Source: Chitinophagaceae bacterium (GTDB lineage: Bacteria > Bacteroidota > Bacteroidia > Chitinophagales > Chitinophagaceae). From it: a stretch of 32,439 nucleotides of DNA. The notes beneath the pieces were generated by a model, which was not told the origin of the DNA, ran no database searches, and saw only the letters and a list, made by a program, of their open reading frames with translations. Both the position numbers and the translations under genes were made by a program. Location: assembly GCA_025449935.1 (NCBI GenBank), contig JANWIJ010000060.1, positions 1 to 32,439 of the forward strand. The letters are read 5' to 3'. Positions 9,308 through 17,539 of this stretch are shown piece by piece; the stretch's first letter is position 1, and every line of letters starts with the position of its first letter.

Positions 9308-10447
9308 TTATTTTTCTTTTATCGCCACACAGCAGGTCGTTAGGTTATGCATTTCCAGGTTGCCACCGGTTGCCCTGCCCAGTTCTGCGTTGGAAAACAT
9401 GCCGGCCATGGGCACATTCCAAACTTTTTTTATGCCTTCTATTTCCATATTCATCATGGGTCCAAATGAAAGAATCCTCCCGGCGCAGCTAAAAACAACC
9501 AATGCATCCGCTTCCGGCATTTCCGTGGCTTTCAGATTCTCTATTCCTTTAATCACTTTGTCCATTACATCAAAATCCGGGGGTAATGAAAAGCGGACCT
9601 TGGAACCTTGTGGTACCGATCCACTGCAGTAAAATGAATGATCGCTCCAATCAATAAGCAGGCCCGGCCGCATGACAGGATCTCCCTTTTCTCTTTGCAT
9701 CTGCAGGGGAAGTGTGGAAGCTATCTCCAGCATCAGGTTCTTATTATCTGGAGAAACATTCTGAATGCCGCCATATTTTGCCGTAAGGTCCAGCACGGGG
9801 ATATCATCGACGGTAAATACATGGTTGCCGGTGCTTTTCGTTACAGTTCTTTCTGTACCGACGGCATTCCAGCCACAGGTTGCCCGGCCCTTGATCTTTA
9901 TTTTATCTTCATCCAGCACCAACACCACCATTCCTGTTTTACTCTCCCGGGAATTGGTGAATACAAATTGTTCTGAAAAGGTATAATCATCTCCTGCCGC
10001 TCCGCCATACACATTTACCTGTTTGCCAATAACGTCTTCAAATCCCAGGAGTAATTCTTCAGCATCTGTTTCTGTATTACTGCAGGAGATAAGAAAAGCA
10101 GGGTTAGCAAATCGTTCCAGGGATTTTTTGGCCACGGCCCGGGTTTTCTCCCGGTAATTCTTATCCGGGTATTCGTCAAACATGATCGTAAAACAGGCGG
10201 GGTTCATATCCAGCAATAGCATCACCACTGACCCGGTTTCCGTTTCTTCATCAATAAACTCTCCATTGGTGGTAGCTCCAAAAACAGCGATGCCTGCATT
10301 ATTCAGGACCCGGCAGACGGCCTTATAGTCCTGCTTGACGGACAAAAAAACGATGGCTAATGTTGGTTTAAACCCATCCGCCACACTTTGCTCCAGGGCG
10401 GTCTGAATTTCTCCGGGCGATCTTCCTTTGATTGATTTTGCTTTCAT
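9308..10447 (-). CDS. FIST-domain sensory protein (copy 1)
   Basis: A 379-residue protein matching the FIST N plus FIST C architecture. The N-terminal half has GFKPTLAIVFLSV and FGATTNGEFI. The C-terminal half has ALVVFSCAGRILSFG and ends with a WNVPMAGMFSNAELGR segment and HNLTTCCVAIKEK. FIST domains are proposed small-ligand sensors, possibly for amino acids, in bacterial signal transduction; ligand and partner here are unknown. There is no signal peptide or fused output domain, so it likely acts in trans, most simply on the histidine kinase whose ATG immediately follows its stop codon. It is a tandem paralogue of the equally long protein encoded 17 bp upstream. The usual GE pair of the terminal motif is altered here (AELGR instead of GEFGK), which may indicate divergence in ligand binding. 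Confidence 0.9.
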   Translation of the reverse strand: MKAKSIKGRSPGEIQTALEQSVADGFKPTLAIVFLSVKQDYKAVCRVLNNAGIAVFGATTNGEFIDEETETGSVVMLLLDMNPACFTIMFDEYPDKNYREKTRAVAKKSLERFANPAFLISCSNTETDAEELLLGFEDVIGKQVNVYGGAAGDDYTFSEQFVFTNSRESKTGMVVLVLDEDKIKIKGRATCGWNAVGTERTVTKSTGNHVFTVDDIPVLDLTAKYGGIQNVSPDNKNLMLEIASTLPLQMQREKGDPVMRPGLLIDWSDHSFYCSGSVPQGSKVRFSLPPDFDVMDKVIKGIENLKATEMPEADALVVFSCAGRILSFGPMMNMEIEGIKKVWNVPMAGMFSNAELGRATGGNLEMHNLTTCCVAIKEK

Positions 10448-10464
10448 ATTTTGATTTATTCAAA

Positions 10465-11604
10465 CTATTTTTCTTTTAATACCACCACGCAGCAGGTATT
10501 GTTATGAAATTCATGTTTCCCGTTCCTGGATTTTCCAAATTCGCCATAACTGAAGAATCCAATCAGCGGGGCGTTCCAAACTTTTTGAACCCGTTCAATT
10601 TCTTCGCTGGTCATTACGCCAAAGGATAAATACCGGCTGATGCAGGAAAACATTATCATCGCATCTGCTTCCGGCTGATCCTCCTTTTTGAGGCCTGTAC
10701 ATTCTGCCACGACCGTATCGATCACATCAAAATCTGGTGGCAGGGAAAACCGGATCTTGGCACCCTGCGGTACATTGCCGGCACAGATCAGCGACCGGTC
10801 TTCTTTATTACCCAGCATCGCCGTCCGCATGACGGGTGGAGCATTCTCCCTCTCCAGTTGCAGGGGATAATAAGCACCGATATTTATCACCACATCTTTA
10901 TTGGAATCTGAATCGATATCAAGACCCAGGTATTTAATAACGAGGTCAAGCGCAGGTCGTTCATCAATTGTGTACACGATATTGCCGCTGCTCCGGGTTA
11001 CAGTTTTGGTGGTACCTACGGGCTTCCATCCGCAGGTGGCAATTCCCTTAATATCAATTTTATCTTCATCGAAAATAATAGCCACCACCCCGGTCACACT
11101 GTGCATGCCATGGGTAAAAACAAGTGGTTCCCTCAATGCCAGGTCATCACCGGCCATGGCACCAAATACCGTTACTTCCGAACCCATCCCTTCCTCAATA
11201 CCCTTTACAATCTGTTCTCCTTCTGTATGCAGCCAGCCTGATGCAATTATAAATGCCGGCCTGGAAAAAACATTTTTTCCCGCATGGCCCAGCTGTTTGG
11301 AAGTTTCAAAAGCCGAACTGGTGCTGGTTTCAAAAAATAATATTTTGAAATAAGCTGGATTGATGTCAAGCAGCATGACCGCAATACTTCCTTCCTGGAT
11401 TTCAGGGCTGATGAATTCGCCGGATGTGGTAGCTCCAAAAATGCTGATGCCTTCTTTATTAAGCAATGAGCAAATGGCATCCCGGTCCTGTTTTATGGAA
11501 ATAAAAACAATCCCCAGGGTTGGCTTAAACCCATCCCTCATGGTTTCCTGTAGCGCGGCCTGGATTTCGCCGGTTGATTCTCCTTTAATTGTTTTTGCTT
11601 TCAT
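10465..11604 (-). CDS. FIST-domain sensory protein (copy 2)
   Basis: A 379-residue FIST protein, the same length as its neighbour at 9308-10447 and collinear with it from MKAKTIKGEST to the last residues VVVLKEK. Visible family features are GFKPTLGIVFISI near residue 25, FGATTSGEFI near residue 55, VTVFGAMAGDD in the middle, MIMFSCISRYLSFG in the C-terminal half, and GFFSYGEFGKSRNGKHEFH near the end. It lies between the EthD-like gene (21-bp gap) and FIST copy 1 (17-bp gap), clearly in the same transcription unit. The two FIST copies differ throughout, so this is an old duplication rather than a recent one. Role: cytoplasmic ligand-sensing component of the surrounding kinase operon (inference from family and context). 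Confidence 0.9.
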   Translation of the reverse strand: MKAKTIKGESTGEIQAALQETMRDGFKPTLGIVFISIKQDRDAICSLLNKEGISIFGATTSGEFISPEIQEGSIAVMLLDINPAYFKILFFETSTSSAFETSKQLGHAGKNVFSRPAFIIASGWLHTEGEQIVKGIEEGMGSEVTVFGAMAGDDLALREPLVFTHGMHSVTGVVAIIFDEDKIDIKGIATCGWKPVGTTKTVTRSSGNIVYTIDERPALDLVIKYLGLDIDSDSNKDVVINIGAYYPLQLERENAPPVMRTAMLGNKEDRSLICAGNVPQGAKIRFSLPPDFDVIDTVVAECTGLKKEDQPEADAMIMFSCISRYLSFGVMTSEEIERVQKVWNAPLIGFFSYGEFGKSRNGKHEFHNNTCCVVVLKEK

Positions 11605-11625
11605 TATCGAACCTGTTACTGGAAT

Positions 11626-11931
11626 TTAATTTTCAACCGCCCCGATAATGACGGTTACGCCCCCGGTTGCAAAATTGGAAAGATCAGCAACAGCCGCCTG
11701 TCCTTCGGGTGAACTCATAGTTTGCTGTAACCCGGCCTGGTCCGGAAAGTGAAGCTCAGCCATGCGATAATAAGCGGATTTGCTCCCGTCGGGCGCCGAA
11801 ATGAACTTTGTCAATTCAAGCTTATCCACTCCAATCATTTTGGCAGCAACGGGAAGATGTTTTTCCAAATAATATTTTTCAAAAGCAGCGGGATCGGTTG
11901 GATGCCCGTACAAGATTGTCGCTTTAAGCAT
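11626..11931 (-). CDS. EthD-family small protein
   Basis: A 101-residue protein with EthD-type features: an early TILYGHPTDPAAFEKYY segment, the HLPVA motif (His30 region), and a C-terminal stretch with SPEGQAAVADLSNFATGG typical of this ferredoxin-like dimeric alpha/beta-barrel family. EthD was first linked to ETBE degradation, but most homologues have no established reaction, and some act in small-molecule oxidation or binding. Here it sits inside a signalling operon between a FIST remnant and an intact FIST gene, so a ligand-handling or accessory role is possible, but nothing in the sequence proves it. The length is normal for the family and the frame intact. Confidence 0.85.
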   Translation of the reverse strand: MLKATILYGHPTDPAAFEKYYLEKHLPVAAKMIGVDKLELTKFISAPDGSKSAYYRMAELHFPDQAGLQQTMSSPEGQAAVADLSNFATGGVTVIIGAVEN

Positions 11932-11958
11932 ATTGCTGGTTTTGGTTTATCAGAACTA

Positions 11959-12182
11959 TTATTTTTTTTTCAGGGCCACCCAGCTGCAGGTGGTGGAATG
12001 AAATTCATGTTTGCCATTGATGGCCCTGCCAAATTCACCATAGGTATAAAATCCTGCCATCGGCGTGCCCCAATGGAAATGAACAGCACGGCCAGTGTTG
12101 GACTAAACCCGTCAGCCATGCTTTGCTGCAACGCCAGTTTAATGGCTGAAGGTGAATTTCCGCTGATGGATTTGGCCCGCAT
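11959..12182 (-). pseudogene. FIST gene remnant with internal deletion and frame change
   Basis: The first 37 codons (MRAKSISGNSPSAIKLALQQ then SMADGFSPTLAVLFISI) match the N-terminus of the two FIST proteins downstream. At about 12072 the coding signal jumps frame: the sequence from 12072 to the TAA at 11961-11959 encodes a 37-residue FIST C-terminus beginning WGTPMAGFYTYGEFGRAING and ending CSWVALKKK. Against the 379-residue paralogues about 305 codons are missing and the two ends are joined out of frame. Read straight on, the ORF gives a 70-residue product with a nonsense tail, stopping at 11970. The simplest reading is a third FIST paralogue destroyed by internal deletion. An assembly error is the alternative, but both flanking ends are otherwise clean. 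Confidence 0.85.
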
Positions 12183-12220
12183 GAGAACAGTTATTAATGG
12201 ATGCTGAATTTACTGTATTA

Positions 12221-14266
12221 TTACGAAGGAAGGTGAATAATAAACTCAGAACCTTCCCCGTCTTTGGTCTGCACTTTTATTTCACCCCCGTGTGCTTTGA
12301 TGATATCGTAGCTCAGCGACAAACCCAACCCGGTTCCCTGCCCGGTGGGCTTGGTAGTAAAGAAGGGTTGAAAAATCTTATCCAGTACTTTTTGCGGAAT
12401 GCCGTTGCCATTGTCCTTTACCGAGACTAAAACCTCGTCGCCCGCTTTTTTCGTGCTGACCATTACGGTGGGTTCGTATCCCTTTGGCTGCAGCCCTTTC
12501 TTTTCTGTGACCGCATAAAATGCATTGGTAATCAGGTTGAGTATCACCCTGCCTACATCCTGGGGAATAACAGGTATGGGGCCAAGGGTTTCATCATAAT
12601 TTGTTTTCATGACCGCATTGAAGGATTTGTCTTTTGCACGAAGGCCATGATACGCCAGGCGCAAATATTCATCCGCCAGTTCATTGACATTGGTTGGCTC
12701 CTTCACCCCGCTGCTGCTACGGCTATGCTGCAACATTCCTTTTACAATGGCGTCGGCTCTTTTGCCATGATGGGTAATCTTGTCCTGGTTTTCTTTGATA
12801 TCGGTTGCGATAGCTTTTAGTTCATCCAGGTTCCCGCTGGCAATGTGCTCCTGCATTTCATCAATCAGCTCCGTATTTACTTCGGAGAAATTATTGACAA
12901 AATTCAAAGGGTTTTGTATTTCATGTGCGATCCCGGCGGTGAGCTCGCCAAGTGATGCCATTTTTTCAGCCTGGATTAATTGAGCCTGGGTCGTCTTTAA
13001 TTCTGCCAGGGCTTCTTCCGCATTTTTTTTCTGTATGGCTATTTCTTTATTCAGTTTTGTCAGTTCTTTATTCCGGAGCTCAATGGCATCCGCTTCTTTC
13101 TTTGCTTCCTCTGCCTTGTGCGATATCTCCAGGTTTAACACCTTTTGATCGATCGCATTTTTATGCAGTTCTTTCTCCAACTCAATATGCAATTCCAGCT
13201 GGGCAAGTGCGTCTTTGAAATTTCCCTCTTGTTTATGATACTCATAGAAAGCAAACCGGGTCTTACCCAAAAGATCAACTCCTTTAATTTCTTCAGCGAT
13301 CTTTAGTGCTCCTGAAAGCCAGGCAAAGACCTTGTCCCTGTTTCGGGGTTCTGTTTTGTGAAGGTCCGCAAGAAATAAAAGGATTTCTGTCTCCCCCCGT
13401 TTATCACCACTTGCTATCCGCAACTGCAGGCTCTGATCAGAAAGTTCCGCTGCCAGTTTTTTATCCCCCATTTGCTTATACACTTCGGCAAGATGCAGCA
13501 TGGCATTGGCCTGGCCCCTGTTGTCACCGATAGCTTTGCTGATGGTAAGGCTACGGCTGCAGTAATCAATTGCCTGCTGGTAATCCCTGAGCTTCCCGTA
13601 TGTAAATCCGATATTATCCAAACTGCCGGCTTCACCCCATTTATCATTAAACTCCTGCCGGCTGGCCAATCCCTCCTGGTAGTACTCCAATGCCCGGGCG
13701 TAGTCTCCATTTTCAAAATAGATGGACCCGATCACATTGATGGGATAAGATTCGAACAACCGGTTGCCCATTTCGCGGTGCATCGACAAGCTCCGGTACA
13801 ATGAATCCAGCGCTTTTTCAAAATTCCCGAGATGTTTATAGGTAACCCCGATCTGGTAATGGATGGTGGACTGATTTTCCCTGAAACTTGTTTGCTCACT
13901 TAATTCAAGCGCTTTGAACGCCAGTTCCAATGAGCTGCCAAAATTCCCCCAGCTCCGTTGAACAATTGCCATATATTCATAAGCACAGGATTGCCCGATA
14001 ATATCACCCATGGATTCAAACAGGGCCAGTGATTCCTGCAGCAACGGGAGTGCTTCGTTGTTTTTGGACATCCGCACATAACAAAATCCCAACGATTGGA
14101 GCGCATGAGCCAATCCCTTCCCGTAATCAATGCCCCGGGCAAGACCGACTGACTCTTTACTTAATTCAAATGATTTTGGCGAATCATATACTCTTACATC
14201 CCAGGCTTCCTGGTTGAGCCGGTCAATTTTTTCCCGCAGGAATTGTATGCCGGTATCCTTGCTCAT
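12221..14266 (-). CDS. TPR-repeat soluble histidine kinase
   Basis: This 681-residue protein begins with about eight tetratricopeptide-like repeats of 40 residues (roughly residues 30-370), for example LGNFEKALDSLYRSLSMHRE and NGDYARALEYYQEGL. A coiled coil follows at about 375-435, then HisKA with the predicted phospho-acceptor His448 in GIAHEIQNPLNF, and HATPase_c with N-box N577/N581, DNGNG at 618-622 and GTGLGLSL near 644. There is no signal peptide or membrane segment, unlike the many Bacteroidota TPR kinases that are membrane anchored, so it should sense through protein-protein contacts in the cytoplasm. It is the first gene of the minus-strand operon, and its promoter must lie in 14267-14368. 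The catalytic half is strikingly similar to the kinase at 8261-9307, so the two may share a response regulator (inference). Confidence 0.93.
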   Translation of the reverse strand: MSKDTGIQFLREKIDRLNQEAWDVRVYDSPKSFELSKESVGLARGIDYGKGLAHALQSLGFCYVRMSKNNEALPLLQESLALFESMGDIIGQSCAYEYMAIVQRSWGNFGSSLELAFKALELSEQTSFRENQSTIHYQIGVTYKHLGNFEKALDSLYRSLSMHREMGNRLFESYPINVIGSIYFENGDYARALEYYQEGLASRQEFNDKWGEAGSLDNIGFTYGKLRDYQQAIDYCSRSLTISKAIGDNRGQANAMLHLAEVYKQMGDKKLAAELSDQSLQLRIASGDKRGETEILLFLADLHKTEPRNRDKVFAWLSGALKIAEEIKGVDLLGKTRFAFYEYHKQEGNFKDALAQLELHIELEKELHKNAIDQKVLNLEISHKAEEAKKEADAIELRNKELTKLNKEIAIQKKNAEEALAELKTTQAQLIQAEKMASLGELTAGIAHEIQNPLNFVNNFSEVNTELIDEMQEHIASGNLDELKAIATDIKENQDKITHHGKRADAIVKGMLQHSRSSSGVKEPTNVNELADEYLRLAYHGLRAKDKSFNAVMKTNYDETLGPIPVIPQDVGRVILNLITNAFYAVTEKKGLQPKGYEPTVMVSTKKAGDEVLVSVKDNGNGIPQKVLDKIFQPFFTTKPTGQGTGLGLSLSYDIIKAHGGEIKVQTKDGEGSEFIIHLPS

Positions 14267-14368
14267 GAAAAGTGGCCGATGAGAAATAATTTTTTGCCAT
14301 CCATTGTATTTTCCTAATCTTTAGTAGCTGAAATTAATGATTTATCAACACTTATAAAACAACTACTT
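14267..14368. promoter_or_regulatory. Divergent intergenic region driving the kinase operon and the NTF2-like gene
   Basis: This 102-bp AT-rich spacer separates two divergently transcribed genes, so it must contain or adjoin promoters for both. On the minus strand a TAATTTCA stretch preceded by TTG runs is only a weak fit to the Bacteroidota TAnnTTTG -7 box. On the plus strand TTG at 14304 and TAATCTTT downstream are equally weak. No convincing operator or hairpin was seen. Confidence 0.35.
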
Positions 14369-14752
14369 ATGCCTGATGTCGCATCAGATTTGCAAGCCAT
14401 CCGGGAAGTCATTGGGTTTTATATTGAGGGTATTCATAACGGGAACACCGAACTGCTGAGAAAAGCTTTTCACCCACAGGCCATGATGTACGGCAGCAGC
14501 CCCAATGCCATCACCATTGTTCAAATTGAGGGCCTGTATGGGTTTGTCAGCACCAACGATCCACCTTCTAAAACCGGGGATCTTCATAAATGCACTATCG
14601 TCTCCGTACAACAAGCGGGAAATGCCGCAGCCGTTGAAATGAGGGAAGAATCAGTTTTCGGGTATGACTATACCAATTATTTCCAATTATTAAAAACAGA
14701 GGGCAGTTGGTTAATCGTCAGCAAAGCCTATAATGCTACCGACACGGGTTAA
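14369..14752 (+). CDS. NTF2-like protein, putative lumazine-binding family
   Basis: A 127-residue protein of the NTF2-like superfamily, closest by eye to the putative lumazine-binding family (Lumazine_bd_2). It opens with an ALA/IREVIGFYIEGIHNGN helix pair, then LLRKAFHPQAMMYG, a central EGLYGFV segment, and the closing strands AAAVEMREESVFGYDYTNYFQLLKTEG and WLIVSKAY. Members adopt a cone-shaped alpha+beta fold, and most have no known reaction. No signal peptide is present, so it should be cytoplasmic. It is divergent from the kinase operon and stands alone; the next gene is convergent. The giant protein in the neighbouring operon also begins with an NTF2-type (SnoaL) domain, but the two sequences are not obviously close. 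Confidence 0.8.
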   Translation: MPDVASDLQAIREVIGFYIEGIHNGNTELLRKAFHPQAMMYGSSPNAITIVQIEGLYGFVSTNDPPSKTGDLHKCTIVSVQQAGNAAAVEMREESVFGYDYTNYFQLLKTEGSWLIVSKAYNATDTG

Positions 14753-14820
14753 TTTACCCGGGCGCAGCAAACCATAAAAACTTTCAATAAAAACCGGCAG
14801 GCGGGTCACCTGTAACAGCA

Positions 14821-16380
14821 TCAGCATTCATTCTCCAGAACCGTAACAATCCTGGCATAAAACTCCCTGGCCTTTTCCGGTGTGCTGCCAATGCATACAA
14901 TTCCCAGCTTACCATACTGGGATAAAGCCCCGATCAGGTGAAACATGATGCCTTCCTGGGAAGTGCCGTCGTAGTGCAGGTCGTTAACCATGGCAATATC
15001 GATCAGGTCATGCGGGCTCAGTCCTTTGTATTTATCGCTTTTAAGGTTGTCTGAACAGAAATAATACCGGACCAGGTTTCCTTTCGACGTATAATATAAT
15101 CCTTCTTCTTCGCGATATTTTCCATCGGTTAAAAACTGGAGCATCAGGAAGGGATGGGTAGTGCCCCCTTTCCGCAAATTAATTTCGATCGGGAAATGCA
15201 TCCATTCATCTTTTTCTTTTACCGAAATAAAATCCACGGCAAACCTGCCCAGTACGCCTTTTTTCTTCAATGCTTCCGCAACTTTCCTGCCCATCCTGCC
15301 CAATTCCACTGCATATTCCGGGGAAGCCGGGAAATGGGCACCGATATAAACCTGCCCGCTCTCGCCTCCCAGTTCCTGGTCATGCGTCGATATTATTTCG
15401 CATTGCCCGACGGGGGTGATCCTGCATTGTACAGATGGGGATTCTTTAGGATTGCCTTCGATAAACTCTTCCACAATTCCTCCCATATTTTCATATTTCT
15501 GCAAAAACATTTTATAAGACAGGTCGGCTGCGACAAGTTTGATCTTTTCCTGCAGGTTCTCTTTTACCCAGTTGGCCAGGCCCGGACTATTTTCACTGCC
15601 ACTGTAAGAAAAAACAGCATTACCATCACCTGAAAAACCATCATTGATCTTTATGACTGCTTTGCGCAGTGCCGGGTTCTGTTCTTTCAACTTTACCAGC
15701 GCCTTCAGGATATCGTCCTCGGTATACAAGTCCTCAATTCCCGGGGGTACCTGTAATCCGCATTCCCTGAAAATCTTGCGGCCATTGCTTTTACTTCCCA
15801 GGTCATACAGGTCGGGATCACAACCATAAATGGGAATTTGTAATTTAACTGCCAGTGAGCGTTCATAACCTGTTACATTAAAACAGGACATATGTGCTTC
15901 ATGATGTTCCGGTATAAAATCCTTAATGCGCTGGATCAGCCGTGGACGTTCGAGGATTTTTTTAATAAGAGGTTTTGGAGATGAATCATAGCAGCTGAGC
16001 AATGTAAGCCTTTTTAAAGCATGATAACCGGTGATACCAGGCAGCATGTGCAGGTAATAATCAATAATAACGGGGTCGATGGTTTGGCTGGTAACATAAA
16101 TGACATTCGTGCGTGGCATTCTCAGGAGCATCAACATGCAAAGCATTCTTTCTTCATAATGATTAACGCCGCTGACTTTAGATAGAATTTCCTCATCCAT
16201 GGTAAGGGATGGAACGATGATAACCGTTCTGGGGGCCAGCTTATCCGGGAATACATGCTCAAATTGTTGCGGAAAACGCTGCTGGAGCTTTTTGAACTGA
16301 ATGGCTTCGGCGACAGAACCCTGTACCGGTAAACCGGAATTACCATTTGTTGAAGCTGATATTTTTTTTGTAACTGCCAT
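14821..16380 (-). CDS. PGM1-like ATP-grasp peptide ligase
   Basis: A protein of the peptide ligase PGM1-related group. ATP-grasp features include AVIKINDGFSGDGNAVF (nucleotide-binding loop), GGIVEEFIEG, and the metal/ATP-binding end FPIEINLRKGGTTHPFLM, followed by a C-terminal domain with GIMFHLIGALSQYGKLG, as in the PGM1 family. The founding PGM1 couples amino acids or peptides in pheganomycin synthesis; substrates here are unknown and no precursor peptide was found nearby. I choose the ATG at 16380 (519 residues) because the upstream ATG at 16443 lies inside anmK, and its extra 21 residues (rich in Gly, Pro, Lys) have no family look. The start is 28 bp after the anmK stop, so the two genes are probably co-transcribed. 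Confidence 0.8.
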   Translation of the reverse strand: MAVTKKISASTNGNSGLPVQGSVAEAIQFKKLQQRFPQQFEHVFPDKLAPRTVIIVPSLTMDEEILSKVSGVNHYEERMLCMLMLLRMPRTNVIYVTSQTIDPVIIDYYLHMLPGITGYHALKRLTLLSCYDSSPKPLIKKILERPRLIQRIKDFIPEHHEAHMSCFNVTGYERSLAVKLQIPIYGCDPDLYDLGSKSNGRKIFRECGLQVPPGIEDLYTEDDILKALVKLKEQNPALRKAVIKINDGFSGDGNAVFSYSGSENSPGLANWVKENLQEKIKLVAADLSYKMFLQKYENMGGIVEEFIEGNPKESPSVQCRITPVGQCEIISTHDQELGGESGQVYIGAHFPASPEYAVELGRMGRKVAEALKKKGVLGRFAVDFISVKEKDEWMHFPIEINLRKGGTTHPFLMLQFLTDGKYREEEGLYYTSKGNLVRYYFCSDNLKSDKYKGLSPHDLIDIAMVNDLHYDGTSQEGIMFHLIGALSQYGKLGIVCIGSTPEKAREFYARIVTVLENEC

Positions 16381-16408
16381 GACAGTTTTAATGATTGTAA
16401 AAACCTGT

Positions 16409-17506
16409 TCAGGCTTCCTGCCCGGTCCACAATGCCCCTCCAATACTGTTTCTGGATGCGCCGGTTACGGAAGATAATGCATTATACTCCTGCCGCCAAC
16501 GCAAAACGCCAATAAAAGCCATAATTAAGGCTTCTTTAAAATCAACAAGCATTCTGCCGGGCACCACCAGGTCAACGCTCTCAACTTTAAGCTGATTTTT
16601 TATCCTGTCAACAAGAAAATGATTTAAGGCGCCGCCCCCTGTCGCTAACAATTTAAGACCGCCAGTTTGGGATTTATTTTTTCCTGCCAGCCTGATGGCA
16701 TGACCGGTTTGAACGGCAATATGTTCCGTGCAGGTTCTCAGGGCATCTGCGAGCCCGCAGGAAGAATCTTTAACGAGGGGATACACTACACCCGTACCAA
16801 AATCATTGGCCAGGGATTTTGGATAGGACTGCCGGTAATAGGGCAGGGCATTCAGTTTTTCCAATAAATTTTCATTCACAGTTCCCTCCGCAGCCAGCTG
16901 ACCTCCTTCATCAAATTCTTTTCCTGCTTCATTGGCCAGCATATTCAATACCCGGTTGGCAGGACAAACATCAAAAGCAATATAGGGATCGGCATTCCTG
17001 GAAATATTGGCAATCCCACCAAGATTTAAAAAATAATCATACTCCCCCATTAACAGCTTTTCACCGATGGGTACGATCGGTGCGCCCTGTCCCCCTAATG
17101 CCACATCCAATGCGCGCAGGTCTGACACGACCGGCAATCCTGTTTCGGCTGCAATGGCGGCTCCATCGCCCAATTGTGCGGTCATTTTTTTGGCGGGAAT
17201 ATGAAACGTTGTGTGCCCGTGAGAAGCAATCACCGCTACTTTATAATGCAATTGCTGCTGGTCAATAAATTGATTGACCTGCTGGCCGATATAATGACCA
17301 TATGCTGTGTGAAGCAACTGGTAATCCCGGGCCGGCAAATGAACGGCGTCTTTGAGTTTTTGAACCCATTCTTCGGGGTAAGCAAAGCATGTTCCTTCCA
17401 ATATCCCGTATTCCCATTTACCTCCCTGCTCGCGGAACTCTGCGAATACAATATCCAGCCCATCCAGTGAACTGCCACTCATTAAACCAATTGCCCGGTA
17501 AAGCAT
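16409..17506 (-). CDS. anmK: Anhydro-N-acetylmuramic acid kinase
   Basis: A 365-residue cytoplasmic enzyme that phosphorylates and hydrates 1,6-anhydro-MurNAc to MurNAc-6-phosphate in peptidoglycan recycling. Family signatures are the N-terminal phosphate loop GLMSGSSLDGLD (the commoner form has GTS; Ser replaces Thr here), ASHGHTTFH, GDGAAIAAETGLPVVSDLR, the central LNLGGIANIS, FDVCPANRVLN carrying the presumed catalytic Asp, and LATGGGALN for ATP binding. The length is normal. It is divergent from upp with a 97-bp spacer between the start codons, and is followed by the PGM1-like ligase. No murQ or other recycling gene is present in the window. Confidence 0.95.
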   Translation of the reverse strand: MLYRAIGLMSGSSLDGLDIVFAEFREQGGKWEYGILEGTCFAYPEEWVQKLKDAVHLPARDYQLLHTAYGHYIGQQVNQFIDQQQLHYKVAVIASHGHTTFHIPAKKMTAQLGDGAAIAAETGLPVVSDLRALDVALGGQGAPIVPIGEKLLMGEYDYFLNLGGIANISRNADPYIAFDVCPANRVLNMLANEAGKEFDEGGQLAAEGTVNENLLEKLNALPYYRQSYPKSLANDFGTGVVYPLVKDSSCGLADALRTCTEHIAVQTGHAIRLAGKNKSQTGGLKLLATGGGALNHFLVDRIKNQLKVESVDLVVPGRMLVDFKEALIMAFIGVLRWRQEYNALSSVTGASRNSIGGALWTGQEA

Positions 17507-17522
17507 GAATCAGATTTTAGAT

Positions 17523-17539
17523 TAAGTTTGCCAAAAGTA
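17523..17539. promoter_or_regulatory. Back-to-back -7-like boxes between anmK and upp
   Basis: The short near-palindrome aagtttgccaaaagtaa contains TAAGTTTG (17523-17530) on the plus strand and TACTTTTG (17539-17532) on the minus strand. Both fit the Bacteroidota -7 consensus TAnnTTTG. Transcripts would start a few bases beyond each box, giving leaders of tens of bases for upp and a short one for anmK. No good -33 TTG was seen at the expected spacing, so this is a weak prediction. Confidence 0.35.

Noticed and set aside
11970-12071. Tail of the 70-residue frame as a genuine novel small protein
   Set aside because: The same DNA read in the next frame encodes a clear FIST C-terminus, so the tail is a frameshift product.
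16381-16443. Upstream ATG extending the PGM1-like ligase to 540 residues
   Set aside because: The extension lies across the end of anmK, is low-complexity and lacks family resemblance; the ATG at 16380 fits better.
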